From Cohnella sp. SGD-V74 (GTDB lineage Bacteria > Bacillota > Bacilli > Paenibacillales > Paenibacillaceae): 64,000 bases of DNA. Shown piece after piece: positions 35,861 through 48,835 of the stretch. The position numbers were made by a program, and so were the translations under genes. Each line of letters begins with the position of its first letter. The stretch's first letter is position 1. The stretch lies in assembly GCF_003001675.1 (NCBI RefSeq), contig NZ_PVYW01000001.1, positions 248,001 through 312,000 of the forward strand, written 5' to 3'. The notes beneath the pieces are model-generated. The model worked only from the letters and a program-made list of their open reading frames with translations. It searched no databases and was not told where the DNA came from.

Positions 35861-36808
35861 TCATCTCTTCGTTTCCGCGAACGTCGTCATGTCAAGCTGC
35901 CACTGCGTCGCGTTGCCGTCGGCATCGGTAACCGTAAAGTTCAGCACAGTGCTGTCGGCGCTCCAAATCAGCAGGCCGATGCGGCCTTCCTTCGGCTCCG
36001 TATCGTACACCAATTCGTTGTTCTCGATCCCGTAAATCTGGAGCGTTCCGTTGCCTTCCACCGCGACGGCTCTCCACTTGTCATTCGGAGAATCCGCCGT
36101 CTCGGCCGGAATGGACAGTCCCGAAACCGCCGGATCCTCGCCGCCGCCCGTAAGCGTCGGATTCTGCGTGATTTCGACTTCCTCAGGCATCATGTTTCTT
36201 GCCTCGGCGGAACCTTCAGGAAGATCGGCCTCGCCCGAATCGGAAGTCGCAGATTTGTTTCTCAGCACGTCTCCGTACTGATCCTGGACCTGCGCGTCTT
36301 CTCCTGCGCCCGAGGCGGAGAACAGGCTGGCTTCCTGCTTCGCCATCGGAGCCGACGCCGGACTCGGCATCGCCGCGTCGTTGCTGCTTCCGCCGCGCTG
36401 CAGCCATTCTCCCGGATTGCTGAACAGAAGCAGACCGACGACAACCCCTGCGGCGACGACGCCGGAGATTTTGCGGAAGAGCTGCTGCCGGGCCGGCCGA
36501 TTAGAACGAACCGGAGACGGCGATGGCGACGCAATGGCGGAATCGCCTGCGGCTTCGCCCGCCCCAATGGCCGTGCTGCCGGCCGCATGCAGACGTTCAA
36601 GCTCCGGAAGAATCGAGTCCACGATGCTGAACTTCGGCACGACCCGCGGCAACTGCTCGAGCTCGCTCGACAGCTTCCGAAGTCTGGCCAACATGGCGGC
36701 GCAATCCGAGCATCGATCGGCATGTTCCATCATGAGCGATGTTTCTTGTTGATCCAAGTCACCGTCAATGTAACGCTGCATGAGTTCCATCACCTCTTGG
36801 CACTTCAT
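35861..36808 (-). CDS. Anti-sigma factor with zinc-finger (zf-HC2) domain
   Basis: 315 aa. MKCQEVMELMQRYIDGDL followed by MMEHADRCSDCAAML is the zinc-binding anti-sigma domain (HxxxCxxC). One membrane segment lies near residues 112-130 (ISGVVAAGVVVGLLLF), then a Ser/Ala-rich extracytoplasmic region of about 180 residues of unknown fold. Its ATG overlaps the sigma gene stop by 4 nt, so the pair is coupled. Signal probably reaches it from outside the cell, possibly by regulated proteolysis as in RsiW. Confidence 0.88.
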   Translation of the reverse strand: MKCQEVMELMQRYIDGDLDQQETSLMMEHADRCSDCAAMLARLRKLSSELEQLPRVVPKFSIVDSILPELERLHAAGSTAIGAGEAAGDSAIASPSPSPVRSNRPARQQLFRKISGVVAAGVVVGLLLFSNPGEWLQRGGSSNDAAMPSPASAPMAKQEASLFSASGAGEDAQVQDQYGDVLRNKSATSDSGEADLPEGSAEARNMMPEEVEITQNPTLTGGGEDPAVSGLSIPAETADSPNDKWRAVAVEGNGTLQIYGIENNELVYDTEPKEGRIGLLIWSADSTVLNFTVTDADGNATQWQLDMTTFAETKR

Positions 36809-37353
36809 CCCCGGACACCACCTTTCTGATAATCGTGAAGTAAAGTTTGCAATTGTTGCCGGGCTCTAAATAAGTAGGATTTGACGGTGTTAAGCGGCAA
36901 ATTCAAAGAATCGGCAATTTCGTTATAAGAGAAATCCTGGAGATACCGGAGAACGACAACGGTACGATGATGCTCGGGAAGCTTACCGATGGCTTCTCGT
37001 ATTTCCTCCGCGGCGTACGCGGACAATACTTCGGTCTCCACGTTGTCCCCCGCCTGGAAAACCATCTCGTGCTCATCAATGGAGACGGACGGCTTTTTGC
37101 GCCGAAACTTGTCGATGCAGATGTTCGTGACGATTCGCTGCACCCAGGTGCGAAACTGCGCTTTTTCCTCGTAGGATCCGATTTTCGTATATATCCGAAT
37201 GAGCGCATCCTGCGACGCGTCGAGCGCATCCTGCTCGTTGTTCAGCAAATAGTACGCGGTGCGGTACACTTGATTCTCGATTTCGCGGAGTAGCGTAACG
37301 AGAGCTTCCCGGTCGCCCGCTTGTGCGGCTTTGATCAGAGCCGGCTCCACCAC
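36805..37353 (-). CDS. ECF-type RNA polymerase sigma factor (SigW-like)
   Basis: 182 aa with sigma-70 regions 2 (YLLNNEQDALDASQDALIRI, residues 36-55) and 4 (LPEHHRTVVVLRYLQDFSYN, then EIADSLNLPLNTVKSYLFRA). No region 3 or 1.1, as for ECF factors. It precedes its anti-sigma gene with a 4-nt overlap. An ECF-type promoter upstream (GCAACC-N16-CGTC, 37383-37408) suggests autoregulation. Confidence 0.93.
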   Translation of the reverse strand: MVEPALIKAAQAGDREALVTLLREIENQVYRTAYYLLNNEQDALDASQDALIRIYTKIGSYEEKAQFRTWVQRIVTNICIDKFRRKKPSVSIDEHEMVFQAGDNVETEVLSAYAAEEIREAIGKLPEHHRTVVVLRYLQDFSYNEIADSLNLPLNTVKSYLFRARQQLQTLLHDYQKGGVRG

Positions 37354-37382
37354 AGAAGATCCTCCTCCCCTGCACCTTCACA

Positions 37383-37408
37383 GACGCATGCGTCCGAATA
37401 AAGGTTGC
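37383..37408 (-). promoter_or_regulatory. ECF-type promoter of the minus-strand sigma gene
   Basis: GCAACC (37403-37408), a 16-nt spacer, CGTC (37383-37386), about 30 nt upstream of the start codon. AAC in the -35 and CGTC in the -10 match ECF consensus features. Confidence 0.7.
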
Positions 37409-37503
37409 AATTCCCCCGTGGGAATTTTCGGTAACTAGTAATCCATACTCTCTAAGTCTAGCAAAAATGCGTGGAAAGTCACAATGTTTTATGTTGGATA
37501 AAC

Positions 37504-37529
37504 GGAACCTGAGCGCGAATTGACCGGTC
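37504..37529 (+). promoter_or_regulatory. ECF-type promoter of the plus-strand sigma gene
   Basis: GGAACC (37504-37509), a 16-nt spacer, GGTC (37526-37529), 21 nt before the GTG start. The -10 differs by one base from the CGTC of the divergent promoter. Confidence 0.6.
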
Positions 37530-37550
37530 TAATAGGGTGGAGGTGATCTC

Positions 37551-38084
37551 GTGGAGCCCGATTATCTAAAGCACGTCGAATCGGTTGACGGCGCCGAGCT
37601 TAGGCAACTCATGGACCGATACGGCGACGATGTGTGGAAATACGCTTACGTTCTCACGAAAGACAGGGAGCAGGCCAAAGATATCTCCCAGGAAGTATTC
37701 ATTAGAGCGCATTACAATATCCGCTCCTTCAGAGGGCAGTCCTCCTTGAAAACCTGGCTTCTCGCGATCGCCAGGAACCAGAGTCTGAACTACTTGTCTT
37801 CGAGTTATTTTCGGAAAATCGGGCTGCGGGAGACGGTACGCCCCAAGCAATCGGCACCGTCCGCCGAATCGGCGTACTTGGGGCGGCAATCGGCCGCGGA
37901 AATCTGGGACGTCATCTTCGGATTATCGAAAAAGCTCCGGGAGGCGCTCGTGCTGGACCTGGAGCACGAATTAACGGTGCAGGAAATCGCACAAGTGTTG
38001 AACCTGCCGGCAGGCACGGTGAAGTCGAGGCTTCATCGCGCCCGCAAAGAAGTCGAAAAGCGGCTGAAGGGGTGGGAACAATGA
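37551..38084 (+). CDS. ECF-type RNA polymerase sigma factor
   Basis: 177 aa. Region 2 covers residues 20-85 (YVLTKDREQAKDISQEVFIR) and region 4 covers 115-170 (ALVLDLEHELTVQEIAQVLN, PAGTVKSRLHRARKEVEKRL). The GTG start has GGAGGTGAT 4-8 nt upstream. It is followed with ATGA overlap by a membrane anti-sigma protein. It is divergent from another ECF pair, so two extracytoplasmic stress circuits share this intergenic region. Confidence 0.92.
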   Translation: MEPDYLKHVESVDGAELRQLMDRYGDDVWKYAYVLTKDREQAKDISQEVFIRAHYNIRSFRGQSSLKTWLLAIARNQSLNYLSSSYFRKIGLRETVRPKQSAPSAESAYLGRQSAAEIWDVIFGLSKKLREALVLDLEHELTVQEIAQVLNLPAGTVKSRLHRARKEVEKRLKGWEQ

Positions 38085-39577
38085 AGGAAACCAGACCGGA
38101 TTGGTACTCGATCGCCAAAGGAGGACTCGGCGACTCCTTGTTCACCGAGGAGATGAAACGGGAAGTCGGGCGAATCGTCGAGCAGCCCCGCGCTCGGAGG
38201 CGAAGCGGACGCTGGATCGCCGGCACTGCGCTTGTCGCCCTGTGCGTCGCTGCCGTTCTGCTGATTATCCCGCTCGCCCGGCCCGACTCTCCCGCTCCTT
38301 CTCCGGCAGTGACGGACGAACCTTCCCCGGTTCCATCTCCGGATCAGCCGCTCCCGACACCTGAGAGCCCGGAGCCCGAGCCTTCGGAAACTCCACCGCC
38401 TCCCATCGCCGATTCGGAAGTCCGGCTCGCGTACGAGAGCCCGGAGAACCATTCGGGGGTTTATCCCGTGGAGACAGACCGCGTTGAAGGGAAACGAATC
38501 GACAAGGCGTCCGTCCGCATTCAACGAACCATCGAGGTCGAGGGAACGGGAAGCTTTGCGATCTACGTACGAGAGGAAGGCGACTCCCAGCTGTATGCCG
38601 GCATGGAGGCGAGCGGCGGGAGCGCTACCGGACACAGGGAGACTGACCATCTGTACGAAATCGGACCGATCGGCGAGCTCGTTTACGCTGACGATGTCTC
38701 CGTCACGCCAAGCAGCGCCTTCGGGCTGTCCGGTTTTCGAATCTTCGGCCCGTGCGGCGCCAACTGCGTCGTGAATGTCTGGATTCATTTCGAAGAGGAG
38801 ACGCCCGGCGTTCCGATCAGCGACTTCCGGCTAAACGCGCACGCGCAGGAAGTCGATCTCGACGAGGACGGAATTCCCGAAGTCGTCGCGACGGAGACGT
38901 TCGCAACGGGCAAGGTGCAAATCTACAAAAAGTTCGAGGATCGGCTGTTGTTCGTCGACGTCAATGAGGCTTTGCGAGCCGAGGAACCGAGCGCGGTCGT
39001 CTACGAAGGTTCGCAGCGTATCTTTCTTGCGCTGCTGCCGGATCGGACCTTAACGTACCGTTACGGAATACGCGAAGACTTATTGAAGCTTACGGACGAG
39101 AGTTCCGTAGAGACCGATCTGGACCGTTTAATTGTCGAGAGAGCCTATGACGGCAGCAAAAGCCTGCGGCTCGAAGTCGACGGGGAAGCGTACGAATCCA
39201 CTTGGTTTGCCAATGAAACATTCTCTGTCGGGACATATCTGCCCAATGACGGCGATAAAGTATTGCGCAAGATTGTGTTGACGGACGGGTTCACTTACAC
39301 GACGGAGAACGGCTCGGCATCCCTGACGTTCAAGGCTGCGGGCGAAGAAGATCTTCCCGAGCTGCGCAAGGAAGACGATTTGGCCATTTACGGAGACTAC
39401 ATGGGAACGGAGTTTACGGGCAATGCACCCTACAATCGCCGCGATTATTTTATTTACGATCGGGATGCGAATCGTCCGATCTGCGTCGTGCTTCAATATG
39501 CCGGCGACAGCGCGAGCGTCGTTCGACCGCTGCTGTTGGCCATCGCGGCCAACATTCGCTATATCCCCGAAGCTTAA
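38081..39577 (+). CDS. Membrane-anchored anti-sigma factor with large extracytoplasmic domain
   Basis: 498 aa. A ~45-residue basic cytoplasmic region without an obvious zinc site, a membrane helix at about residues 45-67 (WIAGTALVALCVAAVLLIIP), a Pro/Ser/Glu-rich linker (about 70-108), then ~390 residues outside the membrane, including CGANC near residue 228. The function is inferred from the ATGA overlap with the sigma gene and the topology. The outer domain resembles no family I recognise. Chosen start is the ATG at 38081 after GGGGTGGG. Confidence 0.7.
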   Translation: MKETRPDWYSIAKGGLGDSLFTEEMKREVGRIVEQPRARRRSGRWIAGTALVALCVAAVLLIIPLARPDSPAPSPAVTDEPSPVPSPDQPLPTPESPEPEPSETPPPPIADSEVRLAYESPENHSGVYPVETDRVEGKRIDKASVRIQRTIEVEGTGSFAIYVREEGDSQLYAGMEASGGSATGHRETDHLYEIGPIGELVYADDVSVTPSSAFGLSGFRIFGPCGANCVVNVWIHFEEETPGVPISDFRLNAHAQEVDLDEDGIPEVVATETFATGKVQIYKKFEDRLLFVDVNEALRAEEPSAVVYEGSQRIFLALLPDRTLTYRYGIREDLLKLTDESSVETDLDRLIVERAYDGSKSLRLEVDGEAYESTWFANETFSVGTYLPNDGDKVLRKIVLTDGFTYTTENGSASLTFKAAGEEDLPELRKEDDLAIYGDYMGTEFTGNAPYNRRDYFIYDRDANRPICVVLQYAGDSASVVRPLLLAIAANIRYIPEA

Positions 39578-42192
39578 TTCAGGTCCGGGCCGGCTGAGAT
39601 CATCGTTCTGCGCTTCATCGCGCCGTCCGGCGCTATCCGATACTGGATTTCGCCGTCGGCGTCGGTCCTCCAGATCAGACTGCCCGCATTTTCGAGACGC
39701 TGGAGTACACCCGGATTCGGATGGCCGTAGAAGTTGTTGCGCCCGACGGAAATGACCGTTTCCGTCGGCTTCCAGAAATCGACCCACAAGCCGGTCGTCG
39801 ACGTCTTGCTCCCGTGGTGACCGGCTTTTAGCACGTCGATGCTGAGGCGTTTGTTATTGACGTCTTCATCTGCGGCACTCCCCCTTATGGCGTGTTCCGC
39901 TTCCACGACCGCATGTTCTCCCCGAGTCTCCAAATCCCCGGGCAGCAGAAATCGCCGTCCGTACAACGTCGCCAGCAAAACGACGCTTCGGTCGTTCTGC
40001 TCCTCGCTCGACGTCACCGGTTCGTCGGACTCGTTGCCGGACGGCAACGGGTAGAGCACCCGGAAGGTCGCGGACGCATCGGCTTGCCATTCCAGCGGCG
40101 AATGCGCGGCATAGACGGGAATGCCTTTGTCCGCCACCGTCTGCATAAGCGCCAGCGCGCCGGGCGAATCCTTTAACGCGCCGTTAAACAGCAGCGCCCG
40201 CACAGGGATATTGTCCAGCACGGCCCGCGCGCCTCCGATATGGTCCGCGTCCATGTGGGTAAGCACGAGCGCGTCAAGCTTCCCGACTCCCCGGCTCAGC
40301 AGCAACGGAACGAGCAGCTTCCGTCCGACCTCGTACGGATCGCTTCTCTCCCTCCATTCGTCTCCCGGCTTGCGGAAGCTGACCGTCCCTCCGGCGTCGA
40401 TCAGAATATGTTTGCCGTAGCCGGTCCGGATGAGGATGCTGTCTCCCTGCCCCACGTTCAGAAAAGAAACTTCGGCTTCGCGATCCAGCCAGGCCGGCTG
40501 CGCTCCCCATACGAGCCAACCGGAGAGGGCGGCACCGAACGCCGCGCGCCTGGCAAGCGAGCGAAACCTCTCGGCGCGAGTCGTTCCGGGAATGGTCAAA
40601 TCGAGCGGCGCCGTAACTTCGGCATCCGCCAGCCCTGCCGCTTGCCCGCTCCACCATTCCCGCTCCCTAAGCCGGTTCGAGCGGCGCCTCAGTCCCGCAA
40701 GACCGATTCCCATCAGCCCGTACGCGCAGACGACCCAGGCCAAAGACGGCTGAGGCCATATCGTCCTCCAGCCCGAGAAGCCGCTTAGCCAGTCGACCGT
40801 CAGGAAGGTCAGGTCGTTGCCCATCGTCGCCAGCTTCGCCGGAACAATGCCGAGGGGGGACCATATCCCGCCGAGCACGAGGGAAGCCATGCCCAATGGC
40901 ATCACGATGACGCTGATGAAAGGAACAAGCGCGAAGTTGGCCGGAAGGGACAACAGATGCATGGAGTGGAAGTAGTAGACCGATACCGGAAAAGATACGA
41001 TCTGGGCGGTTACGGTAACCGCGATCGCCCCCTTCAGCCAATTCCATCTGATCGGAATCAGCTCCGACAACGCCGGCACGAACAGAATCAGCCCGGCGGT
41101 AACGATGAAGGAGAGCTGAAAGCTGACGTCTTCGATCAGCAGCGGATTCCAGATCAGCATAGCCATCGCTGCGGCGAACAGCAGATGCAGGCCGTCCTTC
41201 AACGCGTTGCGCCGGGCCAGGCTCAGCGCGATCATCGCCATCAGGCAGGCGCGAACCGCGGACGGCGACGCTCCCGTGACCATCATATAGACCGGCATCA
41301 TCGCAATCGTCAGTTCGAGCGTTCGCTCGCGGGTCAGCCTGAGCCATCCGCCGATCTGCAGCAGCAAATAGACGATTACGGCCACATGCAGTCCCGAAAT
41401 CGCGAGAATGTGCGTCAGCCCCAATCTCGCGAATTGATCGAACTGCACCGGATCGAGATCGGAGCGAATGCCGACGACCAGCCCCTTCATATATCCCGAG
41501 TCTCCGTTCGGGTACAGGCGATCCGCTAGCTCGCCAATCCGATCTCTCAAGTCGTCCAACAGTCTCAGCGGCTTCATCCACACAGGGGCCGGCTCCCGCT
41601 TGTACTCGATCGTATCCAGACCTTGGACGGAAAGCTGCCAGAAAACGCCTTGCTTCATTAAATAGCGGCGATAATCGAACGCTCCGAAATTGCCGGCCTC
41701 CCCGGGAAGCTCCAGCGTGCCGAACAGACGCACACGGTCTCCCCTCCTCCACTCCCCAGCCGTCTGCTGTTCGGATTGCTTGGCCAGCTTTACCCGAACG
41801 ACGATATCATCCTTCGTAAGCCTCTCATCGAAATCGCCTAATCGTATCTTCTCCGCCTTCAGCCTGAACGTCACCAGATCTCCGTCCACTTCCGCTACGG
41901 AGTCAAGCCGGCCGCCAAGCTCGGCTATTCCGCCTCCCGCTTCCACCTCGGCCGCCTGAATATCCGATGATAAGCGCTGATCGACCCACGCCCTCTCTCC
42001 ATGCGCGATTACCAGCGCGGCTGCGCACACAAGCGCCAGCTTCGGGGAAGTCGCGCCCGCGAACGCCAGTGCCAGCAGCACCGTCAGCAGTCCCGCGATC
42101 GCCCATATGGCGCCTTCCACCGAACACAAAGACAGCAGCGCGGTCCCCACGATCCAACAACAGCTTACGGCGACCAACGGCCTTCGATTCAT
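39574..42192 (-). CDS. comEC: DNA internalization protein ComEC/Rec2
   Basis: 872 aa. N-terminal membrane and OB-like region (DUF4131), then the competence core with GLTHILAISGLHVAVIVYLL near residue 255, and a C-terminal metallo-beta-lactamase-like domain with ILIDAGGTVSF, THMDADHIGGA and DVLKAGHHGSKTST. The channel brings single-stranded DNA into the cytoplasm during transformation. The gene is preceded by a terminator that separates it from comEB. It ends tail-to-tail, overlapping by 4 nt, with the plus-strand anti-sigma gene. Confidence 0.94.
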   Translation of the reverse strand: MNRRPLVAVSCCWIVGTALLSLCSVEGAIWAIAGLLTVLLALAFAGATSPKLALVCAAALVIAHGERAWVDQRLSSDIQAAEVEAGGGIAELGGRLDSVAEVDGDLVTFRLKAEKIRLGDFDERLTKDDIVVRVKLAKQSEQQTAGEWRRGDRVRLFGTLELPGEAGNFGAFDYRRYLMKQGVFWQLSVQGLDTIEYKREPAPVWMKPLRLLDDLRDRIGELADRLYPNGDSGYMKGLVVGIRSDLDPVQFDQFARLGLTHILAISGLHVAVIVYLLLQIGGWLRLTRERTLELTIAMMPVYMMVTGASPSAVRACLMAMIALSLARRNALKDGLHLLFAAAMAMLIWNPLLIEDVSFQLSFIVTAGLILFVPALSELIPIRWNWLKGAIAVTVTAQIVSFPVSVYYFHSMHLLSLPANFALVPFISVIVMPLGMASLVLGGIWSPLGIVPAKLATMGNDLTFLTVDWLSGFSGWRTIWPQPSLAWVVCAYGLMGIGLAGLRRRSNRLREREWWSGQAAGLADAEVTAPLDLTIPGTTRAERFRSLARRAAFGAALSGWLVWGAQPAWLDREAEVSFLNVGQGDSILIRTGYGKHILIDAGGTVSFRKPGDEWRERSDPYEVGRKLLVPLLLSRGVGKLDALVLTHMDADHIGGARAVLDNIPVRALLFNGALKDSPGALALMQTVADKGIPVYAAHSPLEWQADASATFRVLYPLPSGNESDEPVTSSEEQNDRSVVLLATLYGRRFLLPGDLETRGEHAVVEAEHAIRGSAADEDVNNKRLSIDVLKAGHHGSKTSTTGLWVDFWKPTETVISVGRNNFYGHPNPGVLQRLENAGSLIWRTDADGEIQYRIAPDGAMKRRTMISAGPDLN

Positions 42193-42215
42193 TCCCTTTC
42201 CCTCCCTTTCAAACG

Positions 42216-42263
42216 CAAAAAAGCACCTCCCCGCAGAGCGTTAAGCTCGGCGAAGAGGTGCTT
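42216..42263 (-). terminator. Terminator between comEB and comEC
   Basis: GAGGTGCTT/AAGCACCTC stem (about 42221-42230 with 42255-42263) with a GC-rich interior, followed on the minus strand by UUUUUUG. Confidence 0.82.
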
Positions 42264-42291
42264 CCTCTTCCACTGTGTCGCTATTCCATAG

Positions 42292-42804
42292 CTACGAACC
42301 GTCCTGAACCTCAGTGTCCGCGGGAGGAACGTAGTTGTCCAGCTTGCGGAAAATGAGTCCCCGCTGCTCCATCAGGGCGGCGACTTTGGCGTAATCCTTC
42401 GGGTACGGCCTGAAGTAGACGATCTCCGCGATGCCGCTGTTGGCGAGCATGTTCGCACATGTCCAGCAGGGCTGGTCCGTCACGTAGACGACGGAGCCTT
42501 CGCGATCCACCCGATCGGTGAACAGCAGCAGGTTCTGCTCGGCGTGGATCGTCCGAATGCAGCGCTGCTTCTTGATCATCTCCGAGGAGCCGGCTGAGGC
42601 CGGCTCATACTCTTCCACGATCATACAGCCTGCCTCGGAGCAATCCTGCACGCCCATCGGAGCGCCGTTGTACGCCGTGCCGAGCAGCTTTTTCCCCTGA
42701 ACGAGCACCGTCCCGACATGGCGCCGCGGACAGCGCGAACGGGTAGAAGCCATAAAAGCGATATCCATGAAATACGTGTCCCAGTCTTTGCGCAAGGCTG
42801 CCAT
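42292..42804 (-). CDS. comEB: dCMP deaminase family protein ComEB
   Basis: 170 aa. Cytidine/deoxycytidylate deaminase fold with the zinc-site motifs TIHAEQNLL near residue 87 and QPCWTCANML near 110, plus the N-terminal CPRRHVGTVLV. It would convert dCMP to dUMP; in B. subtilis comEB sits in the com operon but is dispensable for transformation. Placed between metY and comEC. Confidence 0.92.
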   Translation of the reverse strand: MAALRKDWDTYFMDIAFMASTRSRCPRRHVGTVLVQGKKLLGTAYNGAPMGVQDCSEAGCMIVEEYEPASAGSSEMIKKQRCIRTIHAEQNLLLFTDRVDREGSVVYVTDQPCWTCANMLANSGIAEIVYFRPYPKDYAKVAALMEQRGLIFRKLDNYVPPADTEVQDGS

Positions 42805-42834
42805 CTCCCTACCTCCGCACCGGGGCTTGCCGAA

Positions 42835-44154
<1,320 letters not shown>

Positions 44155-44173
44155 TTAGATAGATTTCCCTCCC

Positions 44174-44202
44174 ATTCTCTCATAAAATATGGCCATTGTA
44201 AA
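44174..44202 (-). promoter_or_regulatory. Candidate promoter of metY
   Basis: TTTACA (44197-44202), 17-nt spacer and GAGAAT (44174-44179) with a TG one base upstream (extended -10). I see no S-box or T-box between it and metY. Confidence 0.55.
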
Positions 44203-44218
44203 AGCTATCCTCAGGTTT

Positions 44219-44860
44219 TTATTTCCTGGCCGCGACGTGGACGAGAGCGGATAGCCGTTCGAACACTTTAGGCCCGATTCCTTTGACGTCCAGCAGTTGA
44301 TCCACGCGTCGGAAGCCGCCGATTTTGTCCCGGTGCGCCACGATGGCTTTCGCCTTCGAGGGGCCGATGCCGGGCAGCGCGTCCAGATCGGCTTCGGTCG
44401 CCTTGTTCAAGTCCAGCGTTCCGGCGGCGACGGCGGGCGAATCCTCTTCAGCGTCCTTAACAGGCTCTGCCGGGGGAGCCGGAGAGGCGTCTGGCGACTC
44501 TTCCGAAAGACCCGGAGGGCTGCCCGGCGCATCGGACGAGGAGCCGACACCGCTTGCTGACGCCGAAGTCTCGGCGGCAACATCGGGAGATGCGGGACTT
44601 GACGAATGGGTCGGCGGCTGGATCGGAGCTTGGGTCGGCAATGCGCTTGGCGTCAGAGGCGTCGACAGGAATGAGGCGTTCCCTTCTTCCGAAGTTAGCG
44701 CGTCGATCGCCTGCTTCAGCGAATCGTTGACGGGCGTCCAGCCGGCGATCGGATGCTGCCGCGACCCGCCGAATAAAGCGATGCAGAACACCGCCGCCCC
44801 GATGGCGAATAAAGCCGCGGCAATCGGCTTGCGCATGCGGAAAGTGTTATTTTTATTCAT
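44219..44860 (-). CDS. comEA: Competence protein ComEA
   Basis: 213 aa. A membrane anchor near residues 12-30, a long Ser/Pro/Ala-rich linker (about 65-150), then a helix-hairpin-helix DNA-binding domain (LDLNKATEADLDALPGIGPS, AKAIVAHRDKIGG, GIGPKVFERLSAL). It binds incoming double-stranded DNA outside the membrane. The ATG at 44860 has GGAGGAT 8 nt upstream; the frame is open further. It is followed by metY rather than comEB. Confidence 0.93.
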   Translation of the reverse strand: MNKNNTFRMRKPIAAALFAIGAAVFCIALFGGSRQHPIAGWTPVNDSLKQAIDALTSEEGNASFLSTPLTPSALPTQAPIQPPTHSSSPASPDVAAETSASASGVGSSSDAPGSPPGLSEESPDASPAPPAEPVKDAEEDSPAVAAGTLDLNKATEADLDALPGIGPSKAKAIVAHRDKIGGFRRVDQLLDVKGIGPKVFERLSALVHVAARK

Positions 44861-44985
44861 ATTTCTGTATCCTCCGTTTCTTTTTTCGCATAAATATATG
44901 AAAAATCGTTCATGACGTCCAAGCACGTATTCATATATTGGAATGAATGAACGTCAAAGACGAGTGTTCTGTAGGAGGGACCAGG

Positions 44986-45819
44986 ATGAAGATCGGCTTC
45001 ATCGGTGCGGGTAGTATGGGAAGCTTATTGGTGGGGGCCTTCGTACGCGCCGGCGCGATGCAGCCGGACGACATCGTCGTCAGCTCCCGAACGCAAACCA
45101 GGCTGTCCGCTCTGGCCGAGCAGTATCCCGGCCTTCATATCGCCGCTTCGAACAGGGAAGCCGCGATCGGGGCCGATTATTTGTTTCTGTGCGTCAAACC
45201 GTTGGACTTCCGCAGGGTGCTGGACGAGATTGCGCCCGTATTAACCCCGGAGCAGATCGTCGTCTCGATTACGAGCCCCGTCAAAATCTCCTCGCTGGAG
45301 GAGCTGCTGTCCAGCAAAGTCGCGAAAATCATCCCCAGCGTCGTGAACGCCGTCGGCAGCGGAGCCTCGCTCGTCATGTGGGGAACCCGGCTTGCGGAAG
45401 AAGATAAGCGGGGGCTCTGGGAGCTGTTCGCCTCGATCAGCCGCCCGATCTGCGTCCCGGAGGAGGAAGTCCGGGTCGCCTCGGACTTGTCCAGCTGCGG
45501 TCCGGCTTTCATGGCGTTCCTGCTCGAGCAGTTCATTGACGCCGCGGTGCTGTCCGCTGGCATGGAGCGGGAGACGGCAACCGCACTGGCCTGCGAGATG
45601 ATGCTGGGCACGGCGCGGCTGATGCTGGAACTCCCCTGCTCGCCCGCCGAGCTTCAAGCCCGGGTGTCGGTACCGGGCGGCATTACGGCCGCCGCCCTGG
45701 AGTCGCTGCGCAAGTCGACCCGCGGCGCGTTCCTGCAAGTGCTGTACACGACGCACGAGAAGTTCGCCGAAGACCTCGACCGCGTCGACTCCTCCCTCTT
45801 CCCCCGCGAGCGCACTTAG
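44986..45819 (+). CDS. comER: Late competence protein ComER
   Basis: 277 aa, related to pyrroline-5-carboxylate reductase. MKIGFIGAGSMGSLLVGAFV (residues 1-20) is the NAD(P) Rossmann motif, and RVSVPGGITAAALESL near residue 230 is the P5CR signature. It is divergent from comEA as in B. subtilis. AGGAGGGACC precedes the ATG at 44986. The enzyme activity, if any, is unproven. Confidence 0.92.
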   Translation: MKIGFIGAGSMGSLLVGAFVRAGAMQPDDIVVSSRTQTRLSALAEQYPGLHIAASNREAAIGADYLFLCVKPLDFRRVLDEIAPVLTPEQIVVSITSPVKISSLEELLSSKVAKIIPSVVNAVGSGASLVMWGTRLAEEDKRGLWELFASISRPICVPEEEVRVASDLSSCGPAFMAFLLEQFIDAAVLSAGMERETATALACEMMLGTARLMLELPCSPAELQARVSVPGGITAAALESLRKSTRGAFLQVLYTTHEKFAEDLDRVDSSLFPRERT

Positions 45820-45952
45820 CCGCGGGGTAGAGCGGGTTTCGCCCACATAGGCCTCCCTCACGTCTGGCCGTTCATGCAGAACGGTTACAGTCCCTCCCTT
45901 TGCGCATTGAGTTCCGCCTGACGCTATCCCCCCCTTTCGTCCGATATACGAG

Positions 45953-46004
45953 GAAAAACAAAAACGCCGCCCGACCTCGTCCCTGAAGACGGAGTCAAGC
46001 GGCG
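45953..46004 (-). terminator. Terminator of leuS
   Basis: Minus strand CGCCGC...GACTCCGTC pairs with GACGAGGTC...GCGGCG, followed by UUUUUGUUUUU. The 284-bp gap between comER and leuS holds nothing else I can support. Confidence 0.82.
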
Positions 46005-46103
46005 CGTGCTTCGCGCTGCGATTATTGTATCGTTCCTGCGTTCCTTGCAGTTTCGCCATTGGGCGGCCGCTCCTATTTCGAGGCAGCGGGCCCGAGGCTC
46101 AAG

Positions 46104-48539
<2,436 letters not shown>

Positions 48540-48564
48540 GTCGTTTAACTCCCTTTGTCAGTAA

Positions 48565-48835
48565 ATAAAAAAGCTCCCGCCCCCAGCGTTGTCGCTAGGG
48601 ACGAGAGCGTATCTCCCGTGGTACCACCCTAGTTGACGGCATCCTGCTTGGATGTCCGCCCACTCAGCCTCGTAACGAGAGGTAACGCCTTGCCTACCCG
48701 TCTTCGTCCGTTCGGCGTATCGAAAACGTTCGGCTCGGAGGCTCCAAGGCGAGTTCGTCGCATTCGTCAACCGGCTCGCACCAACCGCCGGCTCTCTGAA
48801 ATAACGTCTTGCGAGTACTGATCCTTATCGCAGCC
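48565..48835 (-). promoter_or_regulatory. T-box leader of leuS (tRNA-Leu)
   Basis: On the minus strand the T-box AGGGTGGTACCACG is at 48617-48630, followed by a terminator stem (48573-48608: GCTCTCGTCCCTAGCG with CGCTGGGGGCGGGAGC) and a U-run before the start. A CTC codon at 48751-48753 is the likely Leu specifier in stem I, and an AGTA-type motif lies near 48815. Uncharged tRNA-Leu should relieve termination. Confidence 0.93.

Noticed and set aside
45915-45945. Possible tenth copy of the 19-bp motif near comER (CTATCCCCCCCTTTCGTCCG)
   Set aside because: Wrong spacing inside the motif and no CAG end; similarity is weak.
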